Below are positions 8,629-16,305 of a stretch of DNA of 64,000 nt, piece by piece. The stretch is from Allobosea vaviloviae. GTDB taxonomy: Bacteria; Pseudomonadota; Alphaproteobacteria; Rhizobiales; Beijerinckiaceae. The translations under genes were made by a program, and so were the position numbers. The notes beneath the pieces were generated by a model. The model was not told where the DNA came from and searched no databases. It worked only from the letters and a program-made list of their open reading frames with translations. Numbering within the stretch: position 1 is the stretch's first letter; the number at the start of each line of letters is the position of its first letter. Location: positions 1 through 64,000 of the forward strand of contig NZ_LGSZ01000050.1 of NCBI RefSeq assembly GCF_001298265.1, read 5' to 3'.

Positions 8629-9329
8629 CAGTTCGTCGGCCCCGTGCTGGTCCCGCCACCCGGCACGACGCCGGTGTGCTTGTGATCCTTCAGGCTGATG
8701 CCGTTGAGGACGATATCGCCGGTGACATTCATCGTCCCTGTGAAGGTCATCCCGCCAGCCCCGCCCGTCATCGAAACCCCGGCCGCCGCGGCGATCGAGA
8801 CAGCCTTATCGGTTGCGACACTGACGCCCCCGGCCGCTGACATTCCGATCTTGGTGTTCCCATCCTCGGATCGGATCTCAGTCGATGTCGTGCTGGGGTC
8901 TGTGACCTTCGCGGCGTTCGGGTTCGACCGGAACCCCAGCATAGCGAAGGCATTGCTGAGATTGTTCATGCCGGAATCGATCGGCGCCTGATCTCCTCCG
9001 CTCTGCTGCCACGAGTCCTGAGACCGGGAGCCGAAGCAGAGCATGCACTCGTCCCCGGCCTTGACCGGGAAGGTCATCAGCATGCCGCCCCCGCCTGGGA
9101 ACTGCACAGGGATATCGGGGATGACGGGGTAGTTTTCGGCCTTCGTCGAACCGTCCTTCTGCAGGACATACGCCTTGACGGTCGGCTGGGCTGTGACGGT
9201 CTGCTTGGCAGCATCGTAAGAGATGATGCGAGCCGGCATCGAGGTGAAGTTGCGCGACTGGAAATCGTCGAGCGCAGCCCGGATCGTCTCCTCCCCGCTC
9301 TCGGTCCTGTCTCTCAGATCGCTTGTCAT
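8628..9329 (-). CDS. Membrane-puncturing spike, Gp138-type
   Basis: 233 aa. An N-terminal OB-fold-like region (about 25-130: MPARIISYDAAKQTVTAQPTV, then IPVQFPGGGGMLMTFPVKAGD) fits the Gp138 N-terminal domain. The middle is a repetitive beta-helix stalk. The end, DHKHTGVVPGGGTSTGP, is the His-x-His metal-binding apex known from GpV/Gp138 spikes, where histidines hold an iron atom. It sits at the distal tip of the tail tube and pierces the outer membrane. Confidence 0.85.
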   Translation of the reverse strand: MTSDLRDRTESGEETIRAALDDFQSRNFTSMPARIISYDAAKQTVTAQPTVKAYVLQKDGSTKAENYPVIPDIPVQFPGGGGMLMTFPVKAGDECMLCFGSRSQDSWQQSGGDQAPIDSGMNNLSNAFAMLGFRSNPNAAKVTDPSTTSTEIRSEDGNTKIGMSAAGGVSVATDKAVSIAAAAGVSMTGGAGGMTFTGTMNVTGDIVLNGISLKDHKHTGVVPGGGTSTGPTN

Positions 9330-10276
9330 CAGACGTCCGTTGGAATGCCTTGCTTGGCGAAATTGGAGAGGACCAAGCCTTGCTCGCTCACGGCGACGCA
9401 GGCGCAGTCGGTGTACCAGGCGGTGCCGCGGCTATCCCCAGAATGCTCGACATAGAGCACCTTGTAGAAGCCATCGGCAGCGACACTTGGCAGCTGAAAA
9501 TTCTGTTGGATCGCTCCGGACGTGAAGCCGGGATCGAGGGCGGCCTGCTGGATCGACTTCTGGTCGATCTTCAAGCGGGTGCCTGGGCGCACCTTCGAAT
9601 TGAGCAGCATGCGGACCTGGATGCCGCCGATCGTCTGGACCGGCATTCCGACCATGCCGGTCTGCGAGTTGATGACGAAGGCCTGTCCGTCCATGGCCTT
9701 GTCGTTCTTGACGATCTCGAGCTTCTGGTCACGAATGGTCCATGCGGAGTTCGTCGACTGCCCCACCGTCCGCAGGAGATCTCGAGTCATCCCGAAAAGC
9801 GCGCGGCCGCGTGGCATCTTCTGTGAGCCGAGATCCGCGATAAAGCCTGCGGTCACGCCGTAAGGCTTCAAGGCCGCTAGAGCGACATCGACCTGGTCTC
9901 GGAAGGTGTGGCCGGCCGCCAAAGTCTTGTTGACGGTCGAAAACGAATAGGCGGTGTCGCCCGATCGCGATGTGAGCTTCAGATATTTGTCGACTGGTGT
10001 CTCGCGGGCGTTGCCCCGCTTCTGGAATATCTCGCCCTTGTGGATCAGCCCGAACCCATCCTCATACCCAGCCTCAAGAGAGACCATCTTGCCTTCGCGG
10101 TTGATCGTATTCGCCGTGTCATCGGACAGGTTCGAAATCGTGATGTCTGCGATGGCCAGTCGCTGGCGCTGAAGCTCTTGCTGCACAGTGAAGCGGATGC
10201 GGAGTTCGGACACGTCGATCTGCTTCCCCGATCCCTCGATCGTGAGCTTGATCTTGCGCAGCCACTGTCTGGTCAT
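9329..10276 (-). CDS. Baseplate hub protein
   Basis: 315 aa. It starts MTRQWLRKIKLTIEG and contains LRIRFTVQQELQRQRLAIADITISNL, the barrel-like start of hub proteins related to phage late-control D, gp27 and gp44. It precedes the spike gene with a shared base, as expected for the protein that holds the spike trimer. Confidence 0.75.
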   Translation of the reverse strand: MTRQWLRKIKLTIEGSGKQIDVSELRIRFTVQQELQRQRLAIADITISNLSDDTANTINREGKMVSLEAGYEDGFGLIHKGEIFQKRGNARETPVDKYLKLTSRSGDTAYSFSTVNKTLAAGHTFRDQVDVALAALKPYGVTAGFIADLGSQKMPRGRALFGMTRDLLRTVGQSTNSAWTIRDQKLEIVKNDKAMDGQAFVINSQTGMVGMPVQTIGGIQVRMLLNSKVRPGTRLKIDQKSIQQAALDPGFTSGAIQQNFQLPSVAADGFYKVLYVEHSGDSRGTAWYTDCACVAVSEQGLVLSNFAKQGIPTDV

Positions 10277-10587
10277 GGGGAAATGAACAGCACCTTGCCG
10301 TTGCTTCCGAGGTTGGAATAGCTCGGCTCGACGAGATCGTTTCCGTCCGTCTGGACGCGGATTTCGCCGGGGATGCCCAAATAGTCGAACTGCTGCAGCA
10401 CGTTCTCGCCGGCCGTCAGCGGCAAGCCTCGCAGGAGCGGAGCGCCGTCATAGGCCGATATATCGATGAACCAGCCGCCATCCGTGGTATCGGCCCAGCC
10501 GAACCGAACGACGTATTCCACCGCGCCGAGCTCAACCGTCATCGTCTGCGCCTCGGGGCGCAGTGGAAATTCGCTGGTTGTCGCCAT
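10273..10587 (-). CDS. Baseplate plug protein, DUF6983-like
   Basis: 104 aa. ATG at 10587 overlaps the upstream stop (TGATG). Motifs are MTVELGAVEYVVRFGWADTT, WFIDISAYDG, and LLRGLPLTAGENVLQQFDYLGI. These match the short baseplate plug family found between Dit-like and hub genes in contractile phages. Confidence 0.7.
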   Translation of the reverse strand: MATTSEFPLRPEAQTMTVELGAVEYVVRFGWADTTDGGWFIDISAYDGAPLLRGLPLTAGENVLQQFDYLGIPGEIRVQTDGNDLVEPSYSNLGSNGKVLFISP

Positions 10588-11117
10588 CACGCCCTCTGCG
10601 CCGGCGACGCGAAGCCAGTGGTAGGCTTCAACTGTTGTGAACCGACGTTCGTGGTCGATCCCGTTTTCGCCGGGTTGGCCTGGTTGGCCTTCGCCGCGCT
10701 CGTCGTCTGAGTGCTGACCACAAGGATCTGGCGAAGGCGAAGGGCGCAGACCAGAACGTTCGACGTCTTCTCGTCGCGGGTCTCTTGGATACCGACTGGC
10801 AACATGTTCTCGTAGTTGCGTCGCCCGGTACTGACCGAGATCAATTCGCGCTTCGACTGCAGGTCCAGAAGCTCCTCATAGGCCTCATCGCTGTAACCAA
10901 CGAAGCCACCGGTAGAGTCCGACCAGCCGATGATCATCTCGATCTCGGCAGGCAGCTTGAACGCGTGATCCGAGATGGCTGCGCCCGTTTCGACCGGGTG
11001 ATCAGTCGTGATCAACGTGTCGCGTGCGGCCTCGCGCACCAGCACGTCGGGCATCAACGAGCCGATCGTGACGCTGGGGCGCCTGATCAAGGCAAATGCG
11101 TCGTCGAGCAAGCTCAT
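10587..11117 (-). CDS. Dit-like distal tail / baseplate protein
   Basis: 176 aa. The core (about 20-130) has VLVREAARDTLITTDHPVETGAAISDHA and VGYSDEAYEELLDLQSKRELISVSTGRRNYENM, the pattern of phage Dit-like N-terminal domains that join the tube to the hub. The C-terminal 40 residues are a disordered Ala/Thr/Pro linker. First gene of the baseplate block, separated from the accessory block by a hairpin at 11131-11157. Confidence 0.75.
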   Translation of the reverse strand: MSLLDDAFALIRRPSVTIGSLMPDVLVREAARDTLITTDHPVETGAAISDHAFKLPAEIEMIIGWSDSTGGFVGYSDEAYEELLDLQSKRELISVSTGRRNYENMLPVGIQETRDEKTSNVLVCALRLRQILVVSTQTTSAAKANQANPAKTGSTTNVGSQQLKPTTGFASPAQRA

Positions 11118-11130
11118 GATGCGCCTATGA

Positions 11131-11157
11131 AAAATCCGCCACCCCGAAGGATGGCGG
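11131..11157 (-). terminator. Weak hairpin between accessory and baseplate blocks
   Basis: CCGCCA (11136-11141) pairs with TGGCGG (11152-11157), with an A4 run (11131-11134) that becomes U4 on the minus transcript. It may terminate the IS110-like accessory transcript or attenuate read-through into the baseplate genes. Confidence 0.4.
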
Positions 11158-11241
11158 CTCTGGTGCCGACAATAGTTCTTTGGCCCGAAGGCTCATCTGG
11201 ATTGGTCGTCACAAGCTCGCGGGCGGCATTTGCCGTTTGGG

Positions 11242-12105
11242 TTATAAGTGCTCTTTGGCCGCCCGCCTCCATCGCGACCAGAGATCGCGCAGGAACCTCT
11301 TCTCGACGTAGCGCTGCGCCCGGTTGTGGGCGTGCATCTTCGTCTCAACCCGATCGGCCTCGTAGACCTTGCGGGCATCGTAGATTTCTTTCAGCGGGCC
11401 GCCCGCCTTCACGATGCAGGCGCCGAGATTCCAGACGACCGAGCGCCGCGCCGGGCTGTAGCCGTGGTCTAGCGCTTCGACGCCGGCGATCCTCCGCTGG
11501 CGAGTGCCGTCGCCCATCACGGCCAGGCCCATTCGCTTCCACAGCTTGGCGGGGTTCGAATAGGCGGATAGATCGCCCGCCTCCCCGACGATAGCAGCAA
11601 GAGATGCCAGTCCGACGCCACGCACGCTCTCGACCCACGCCGCGACCGGCAACTGTTTGGCCAGTTTCGCCAAGCGCTTTTCGACGAGCTTGCGATGGCG
11701 CTCGACGCCGTCTCGCGCCTCCGTCAGCGGGAACATCGCTGCGAAAGCGATTTCCGCCATTGGATGTTCTCCGGTGCCGAGCGCCGCCTTGTAGATGACG
11801 TCGGCTTCCTTCTTGTCGCCGCCTTCCGCCAGTCGTCGGCAGAGTGCCTTGGACTGCAGGGTCAGCGACTTCTCTGCGCGGTGCCAGGATTGTCGGCGGC
11901 GCCACTGCTCCCGAATTTCCGCGATGATAGGTGCGAGGTCGACGGTAGTGGACTGGGTAACACAGCGTTCGTGGTCGACCTCGCATTCGCCGTCTCCGGC
12001 GAACTGAATGGGTGCGGCGGGCGGCAGAACTTCATGGGGTTCCACAAGCAGGATGGCCGCCCGGCCGCTTTCGGCATCGCTGCCGATCTCGAAATTGCTA
12101 TCCAC
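11242..12105 (-). CDS. IS110-transposase C-terminal-like protein embedded in tail genes
   Basis: 287 aa from GTG 12105, preceded by GGAGG. Residues ~165-215 (VRGVGLASLAAIVGEAGDL, then LWKRMGLAVMGDGTRQRRI) resemble the C-terminal Transposase_20 domain of IS110/IS116 enzymes, including its helix-hairpin-helix. No DEDD RuvC-like N-terminal domain is present. The serine expected after the GLAP-like segment in active enzymes is not at that position. The C-terminus is basic with an Arg/His/Trp-rich helix. No insertion-sequence ends are seen, and it is co-directional with and coupled to 12098-12622. It is best read as a domesticated phage protein, perhaps nucleic-acid binding. Function unknown. Confidence 0.6.
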   Translation of the reverse strand: MDSNFEIGSDAESGRAAILLVEPHEVLPPAAPIQFAGDGECEVDHERCVTQSTTVDLAPIIAEIREQWRRRQSWHRAEKSLTLQSKALCRRLAEGGDKKEADVIYKAALGTGEHPMAEIAFAAMFPLTEARDGVERHRKLVEKRLAKLAKQLPVAAWVESVRGVGLASLAAIVGEAGDLSAYSNPAKLWKRMGLAVMGDGTRQRRIAGVEALDHGYSPARRSVVWNLGACIVKAGGPLKEIYDARKVYEADRVETKMHAHNRAQRYVEKRFLRDLWSRWRRAAKEHL

Positions 12106-12622
12106 GGCGTGCCTCCTCCTGGAGTTCGCGCAGCCGCTTGTCGGTCATGACATCGCCGACCGTCTTGTCACCCTCGAGATGCTGGCTCACCAAGCGCAGC
12201 CACCGGCTCTTGTGCGCCATGTCGGCGGACTGGCTCTCGTAGAATGATGCCGCCGTGGTGATATCCTCCCGCGTGGCCTGGCCTAGCGGCTTGCCGCCGG
12301 GTAACGGGAACATCAGGAGCGTGCCGGCCGCCAACTGCACGACCCGGAACGATCCCGTAACTCCCGACTTGCTCGGCACGAGCTTCTCGACCGGCGCCTT
12401 CCATGCGGCCCGACGATCAACATGAACTTGGGCTCGCACCGCGTCGTAGCACGCATTGGCGATCAGCGGATCGGTAAGCAGATCCCGCAGCTTCCGGCTC
12501 TGCTTCACCGCCTCCTGCATCATCCTCGTCGCTTCGCGGGTATCGCCCTTGGCATCGTCCAATGCTCGGCGAGCGGCCTCGGCCACGAAATCGACTTCCT
12601 TCGTCTTCGCTTGCGCTGCCAT
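12098..12622 (-). CDS. Conserved hypothetical partner of the IS110-like protein
   Basis: 174 aa, Lys/Arg/Glu-rich. An N-terminal helical region (residues 5-60) is followed by a mixed segment around FRVVQLAAGTLLMFPLPGGKPLG (~92-115) and a helical C-terminus. The last 8 nt overlap the start of the IS110-like gene, indicating coupled synthesis. No family recognised. The SD/stop overlap suggests the two proteins act together. Confidence 0.55.
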   Translation of the reverse strand: MAAQAKTKEVDFVAEAARRALDDAKGDTREATRMMQEAVKQSRKLRDLLTDPLIANACYDAVRAQVHVDRRAAWKAPVEKLVPSKSGVTGSFRVVQLAAGTLLMFPLPGGKPLGQATREDITTAASFYESQSADMAHKSRWLRLVSQHLEGDKTVGDVMTDKRLRELQEEARRG

Positions 12623-12749
12623 GATGTATCTCCATCAGCGCCCGGCCTGGCAGGCCCGAGACGCAAGGGTTCGCTTTCGCGAAACCGAGCGCCGATGAAG
12701 CTCTCGAATTTCGCGTCTCAACCGCCCTGCCAGGAGCGGATTCAGATGT

Positions 12750-13133
12750 TCAGTGTTGGTGTCGGTCGGGGACCGCGAGCGCGGCGGCTGTCGCGGCGAC
12801 CTCGGGGATGTTGTCGGCGTAGATCGCGTTGTGCTGGATCAGGATGCGGGCTCGCTTCTCGATTTCGAATGAGCCGCAGCCTTTGACGCTCCGAAGAGCC
12901 TCGACGACAGCCTCTACATTCATCCCGAGATCATCGTGGATATCGTCGAGGAACGCTCCGGCGTCGTTCATCAAATTTGAGCGTCCGATGAAGGTCGGGC
13001 GATTGGTCAGCGCCGCCGCCACGTCTTTCAGCGTCACCAGCGTCTCGTAGAGCGCCACCAGATGCGTCACGCTCATCAACCGCATGCGATCAAGCGACGG
13101 CTTCATCCTCTGTTCGAAGGTCTGATCAAGCAT
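12750..13133 (-). CDS. Hypothetical protein of the accessory block
   Basis: 127 aa. The ATG at 13133 overlaps the upstream stop by 8 nt (ATGCTTGA). Mostly alpha-helical by composition, with two Cys-free halves and a NDAGAFLDDIHDDLG segment. A 127-bp spacer follows before the next gene. No family recognised. Confidence 0.5.
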   Translation of the reverse strand: MLDQTFEQRMKPSLDRMRLMSVTHLVALYETLVTLKDVAAALTNRPTFIGRSNLMNDAGAFLDDIHDDLGMNVEAVVEALRSVKGCGSFEIEKRARILIQHNAIYADNIPEVAATAAALAVPDRHQH

Positions 13134-13287
13134 CGACCAGAACCTTCGCAGCACCACCCTTGACGGGCGCCGGCCTCGGCGCCGGGACTGCGAAGGCCGC
13201 GCCATTGTCGCCCTCGCCAGCTTCGAAAAACCGGCGAAGAGCGGGGTCGCGGACGAGAGCGGAGAGCGGTATGCTGTTCGGAGCCAT
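13126..13287 (-). CDS. Short hypothetical protein, first gene of the leftward accessory operon
   Basis: 53 aa beginning MAPNSIPLSALVRDPALRRFF. The ATG at 13287 has a good GGAGG site 8 nt upstream (CTGGAGGATCGTCCC). Pro/Ala-rich C-terminus. Starts 91 bp from the divergent RHH gene, so both may be controlled from the region between them. Confidence 0.5.
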   Translation of the reverse strand: MAPNSIPLSALVRDPALRRFFEAGEGDNGAAFAVPAPRPAPVKGGAAKVLVDA

Positions 13288-13362
13288 GGGACGATCCTCC
13301 AGATCGGTCTCTCGGTTAGGGCTGCCTTGGTGTCTCACCACCTTGGCGGCCCGATTTGTTTG

Positions 13363-13402
13363 TGGTACCACTGTTTCTATGGCACGTCAATCTCTGGTAC
13401 CA
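13363..13402. promoter_or_regulatory. Paired TGGTACCA palindromes around the RHH gene start
   Basis: The perfect palindrome TGGTACCA occurs at 13363-13370 and again at 13395-13402. The sites are 32 bp apart (about three helical turns), one just upstream and one just inside the RHH reading frame. Paired sites around the start of a ribbon-helix-helix gene are what an autoregulatory operator would look like. Binding is inferred. Confidence 0.5.
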
Positions 13403-13609
13403 AAGAAAAAGCGCGGCCCTTCGCCAACTGGGAAGGGGACGCAGATACAGGTTCGACTGCAGCCTGATCTCCTATCCGTGCTCGACCGCTTCATTGCGGA
13501 GCAACAACCCGACATGAGCCGGCCCGAAGCGTTGCGTCTCGCGTTCAAGGACTGGGCGACCGGCCAAGGCCTCCTGCCCCACAGCGAAGACCCGGAAGGC
13601 GCGAACTAG
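13379..13609 (+). CDS. Ribbon-helix-helix DNA-binding protein
   Basis: 76 aa. A basic N-terminus (VPKKKRGPSPTGKGTQ) leads into IQVRLQPDLLSVLDRFIAEQQ and MSRPEALRLAFKDWA. This is the beta strand plus two helices of a CopG/Arc-type fold (residues ~20-60). Such proteins are small dimeric repressors. Transcribed opposite to the surrounding late genes, suggesting expression in the lysogen. Confidence 0.7.
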   Translation: MARQSLVPKKKRGPSPTGKGTQIQVRLQPDLLSVLDRFIAEQQPDMSRPEALRLAFKDWATGQGLLPHSEDPEGAN

Positions 13610-13649
13610 GCCCTCGACTCAATGCCCCCCAGTGGCGCAAGATTTCGGC

Positions 13650-14051
13650 ATGAGTTGGTGGCGGGCGCTCTTCAAGAAAACGAACCGGAACCCCTTCGCG
13701 CTTCCGCCCGAGGGGTTCCCGCCTGAAATGCTTCGGCGGGTGCAGCCGCCATCTCGGTCGAGAAAGCTGACTGAGGAGGAAAAAGCGGCTGATCTTGAAC
13801 GCTATCGTCGTGAACGGCGACAAAGTAGTTCAGTGGCCTGGGAGCACCACCGAAAGCAGGCTGAGAAGGCCGGATGCGCGCGGTACATTTGGCGGTCGGC
13901 CAACGATTCTGATGTGTGCTCCATATGCCGGGGAAACAACGGCAAGCGCTTCGCCTACGCCAAGGCTCCTAAGGGCGGTCACCCTGGCGACGGACACGAT
14001 TGCGCAACAGAACCATGCCGGTGCTATGCTGAGGCGATCATACCTGACTGA
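13650..14051 (+). CDS. Stand-alone MuF/SPP1-gp7 C-terminal-like protein
   Basis: 133 aa from ATG 13650; an alternative GTG lies at 13632. The C-terminal ~55 residues (YIWRSANDSDVCSICRGNNGK, then GGHPGDGHDC and PCRCYAEAI) carry the Cys/His pattern of the C-terminal domain of MuF-type head morphogenesis proteins. They align with the end of this phage's own head protein (26794-27573). The N-terminal half is charged and helical. It is plus-strand, unlike the virion genes, so a moron role is plausible. Biochemical activity unknown. Confidence 0.55.
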   Translation: MSWWRALFKKTNRNPFALPPEGFPPEMLRRVQPPSRSRKLTEEEKAADLERYRRERRQSSSVAWEHHRKQAEKAGCARYIWRSANDSDVCSICRGNNGKRFAYAKAPKGGHPGDGHDCATEPCRCYAEAIIPD

Positions 14052-14056
14052 GGCTG

Positions 14057-14353
14057 ATGATGCGGGCGCTACTGGTCGGACTGGCAATACTGACGAGCGG
14101 GGTAGTGAACGCGGCCGAGCCGTGGGATGCCGCAGTCCGTCGCTTATGCACCTCGCTTGATCAGCAGGACTGTTGGGTGAAGTCCGGGGCCGCGCTCTGC
14201 GACCGTGAACAGATTTCTTGCAAGAACCTCCCCGACCACGCCCCTGCGGTCATCATTGGCCGATCCGGCAAACGCTGGAATGTCCGGACCGAATACGGCT
14301 CAGGCTGGGTGAGTGAGCGCCTCATGATGCTCGACAGTACCAGGATGCGCTAG
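14057..14353 (+). CDS. Small secreted SH3-like protein
   Basis: 98 aa with a signal peptide (LLVGLAILTSGVVNAAEP; cleavage near residue 20). Mature part has several Cys (LCTSLDQQDC, LCDREQISC) and a C-terminal VIIGRSGKRWNVRTEYGSGWV segment resembling bacterial SH3/GW-type folds. Ends 4 nt into the opposite tape-measure gene. Expected in the periplasm. Could act on superinfection or the envelope, but this is inference only. Confidence 0.5.
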   Translation: MMRALLVGLAILTSGVVNAAEPWDAAVRRLCTSLDQQDCWVKSGAALCDREQISCKNLPDHAPAVIIGRSGKRWNVRTEYGSGWVSERLMMLDSTRMR

Positions 14354-16305
14354 CGCACTGCCCCCCGAACGTCCCGGAGTAGGACGCCGCCCAAATCCTT
14401 CTGCGCCGCGCCTACTTGATTGGCAGTCATCGTCGGGTCTCCGCTTCCGACCACCTCGATCTTGTTGTGCTGCGTCAGCGTCACCGTCGTGTCGCCGCGG
14501 CTGTTGGTGCTCGGCGTCAGTGTCGTGCCAGGTGCCGCCCCTGATCCCCCGCCCAGCTTGGCCGCATTGTCTACCGCTAAGCCCAGCGCGGCGGGGTTCA
14601 TTCGAGCCAGAGGCGGCAAGTTGGGGCCGCCCTCTGCCTGTTCGGCAAGACGCAGCACCTTGGCGAGACCGTTTGCGATACCAGCGCGCTTTTCTGCCTC
14701 GGCTGCCTTTGCCTGTGGACGCTCGTACTGGAGACTGATGACCGCTGCAGCTTCGCCTGCGGTTTCAGCGCGCTTGAGTGCCTCCCATGCGGCCCGTTCT
14801 TTACCCTTTGTCATTTCCCAATGAGCGCCCTCGCGCTGTTGGGCGGCCGTCGCCGTGGACATGTCGATGCCAGCGCCGGCTAGGATATTGGCCCGGCGAT
14901 CGGGCCAATGCTGGTAAAGGCCGTGGGCTTTTCCGCCATCACCGCGAGCGTTCGGGTTATGGTTCGATTCCGCCTGCTCGTTGGCGACAACCCCTGTCGC
15001 CTGTTCGTGTGTGAGGCCCTTGGACCGCCAGAACGCGTACGCCTCCTGTGCCGCGGCCCGCCGTGACCCATTCGACGAGGGCGCCGTCGCCGCGCCGTTT
15101 GCCGGATCACCTCCACCGCGCCACCAACGCTTCGCCTTACCCCACAGGGTGTTGTCCTGCCCGCCGCTCGGCGTGCCGCTTCCGTTCTCAGTAGGGGTCT
15201 TGCCCCACGAACCATCTGCCTTGCGCCGCGCGATCTCGGCGTCCTCGCCGCCATTGGCTGTGCTAGGCGTCATGCCCAGGAGGAAGGCCCCGGGACCAGC
15301 CAGCAGGGCAAAGAACCTGCCCAGCGAGCCGCCGATTAGCGCGCCAGCCGCCGCTGTGCCGACGCCCGTGATGGCTGCCGCTACGCCCAGGAGCCACTGC
15401 GCGAGCTTCAGCCCGATCAGCACCTCGATCGCGGTCGTCAATCCGTTCTGCCCCGTCAGCTCCTTGGACAGGTCGTTAAACCCTTCCCATAGGGGCTTGA
15501 GGACCGCGATGACCTTGCCGACGAATGTCGCGAGCTCGTCAAGCGTCTGGCCGAGCGACCTGAAAAACTCGACAGTCTCCTTACCGTTTTCGCGGGTCCA
15601 TTTTTCGAAGGCGTCTACGAACTTTTGGAGCGGCTCGGCGAGCTCCGTCATCAGGCGCTGGCCGACGACCTCGAGCGTCGCATTGAGCGACTTCATCGAC
15701 TGCATGAATTCGGCGCCTTTTTTGGCCGCCTCCTCCGAGTTCAGGCCCTGCGCTTTGACCTTCTCGTTATATTCCTCCATTCGCTGGGAGAACTTCCCAG
15801 ATTGAATGGCTTCAAGCGTTGCCAGGTCAGTCCCGGCCACCTCAGCAAGGCCCATCTGCTCGGCCTTCGGCCGGCTCTTGATGGCATTGCCGAAATCAAT
15901 GAGCAGTTTCGTAGAATCGCGGAGCTTACCGTTCTCGCGTGTGACGACACCGATCTGCTTCAGGAACCCTTCGAAGCCAGGGTTCCACTTCAGCTGCTTG
16001 CCGAAGTTCTCGATCGAGGCGCCTGCGTTCTCCGCCGATGACCCGAGCTGGCTTGCGGCATACCCGATCGCGCGGATACCCTGAACGGTGGCTTGCGTCC
16101 GCTGCGCCTGCCAGTAGACGTCCTCAAAGGATTTGGAGATCCTCTGTACGCCTTCGAACACCTTCTCCGCTGTGGCAGCGATGGCCCGGCCGAGCAGTTC
16201 CGACTGCAGGGTTGCGGACCTGACCGATGACTCGAACCGCTTTTCCGAACTGGCATCGACCTTGTAACCGATGCCGACCAGGAACTCGCGGATCACATCA
16301 GCCAT
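14350..16305 (-). CDS. Tail tape measure protein with lysozyme domain
   Basis: 651 aa. The N-terminal half is helical coiled-coil-like, with a hydrophobic segment (about 300-345) typical of tape measures. Residues ~415-530 hold a phage tail lysozyme-type domain (EAYAFWRSKGLTHEQATGVVANEQAESN, then GLYQHWPDRR) with a candidate catalytic Glu in the QAES segment. Short for a tape measure, consistent with a fairly short contractile tail. Start overlaps the -1 frame chaperone extension by 8 nt. Confidence 0.85.
   Translation of the reverse strand: MADVIREFLVGIGYKVDASSEKRFESSVRSATLQSELLGRAIAATAEKVFEGVQRISKSFEDVYWQAQRTQATVQGIRAIGYAASQLGSSAENAGASIENFGKQLKWNPGFEGFLKQIGVVTRENGKLRDSTKLLIDFGNAIKSRPKAEQMGLAEVAGTDLATLEAIQSGKFSQRMEEYNEKVKAQGLNSEEAAKKGAEFMQSMKSLNATLEVVGQRLMTELAEPLQKFVDAFEKWTRENGKETVEFFRSLGQTLDELATFVGKVIAVLKPLWEGFNDLSKELTGQNGLTTAIEVLIGLKLAQWLLGVAAAITGVGTAAAGALIGGSLGRFFALLAGPGAFLLGMTPSTANGGEDAEIARRKADGSWGKTPTENGSGTPSGGQDNTLWGKAKRWWRGGGDPANGAATAPSSNGSRRAAAQEAYAFWRSKGLTHEQATGVVANEQAESNHNPNARGDGGKAHGLYQHWPDRRANILAGAGIDMSTATAAQQREGAHWEMTKGKERAAWEALKRAETAGEAAAVISLQYERPQAKAAEAEKRAGIANGLAKVLRLAEQAEGGPNLPPLARMNPAALGLAVDNAAKLGGGSGAAPGTTLTPSTNSRGDTTVTLTQHNKIEVVGSGDPTMTANQVGAAQKDLGGVLLRDVRGAVR

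Noticed and set aside
11242..12105. Active IS110 insertion sequence
   Set aside because: No DEDD domain, no flanking target or IS ends, and genes are translationally coupled with neighbours.
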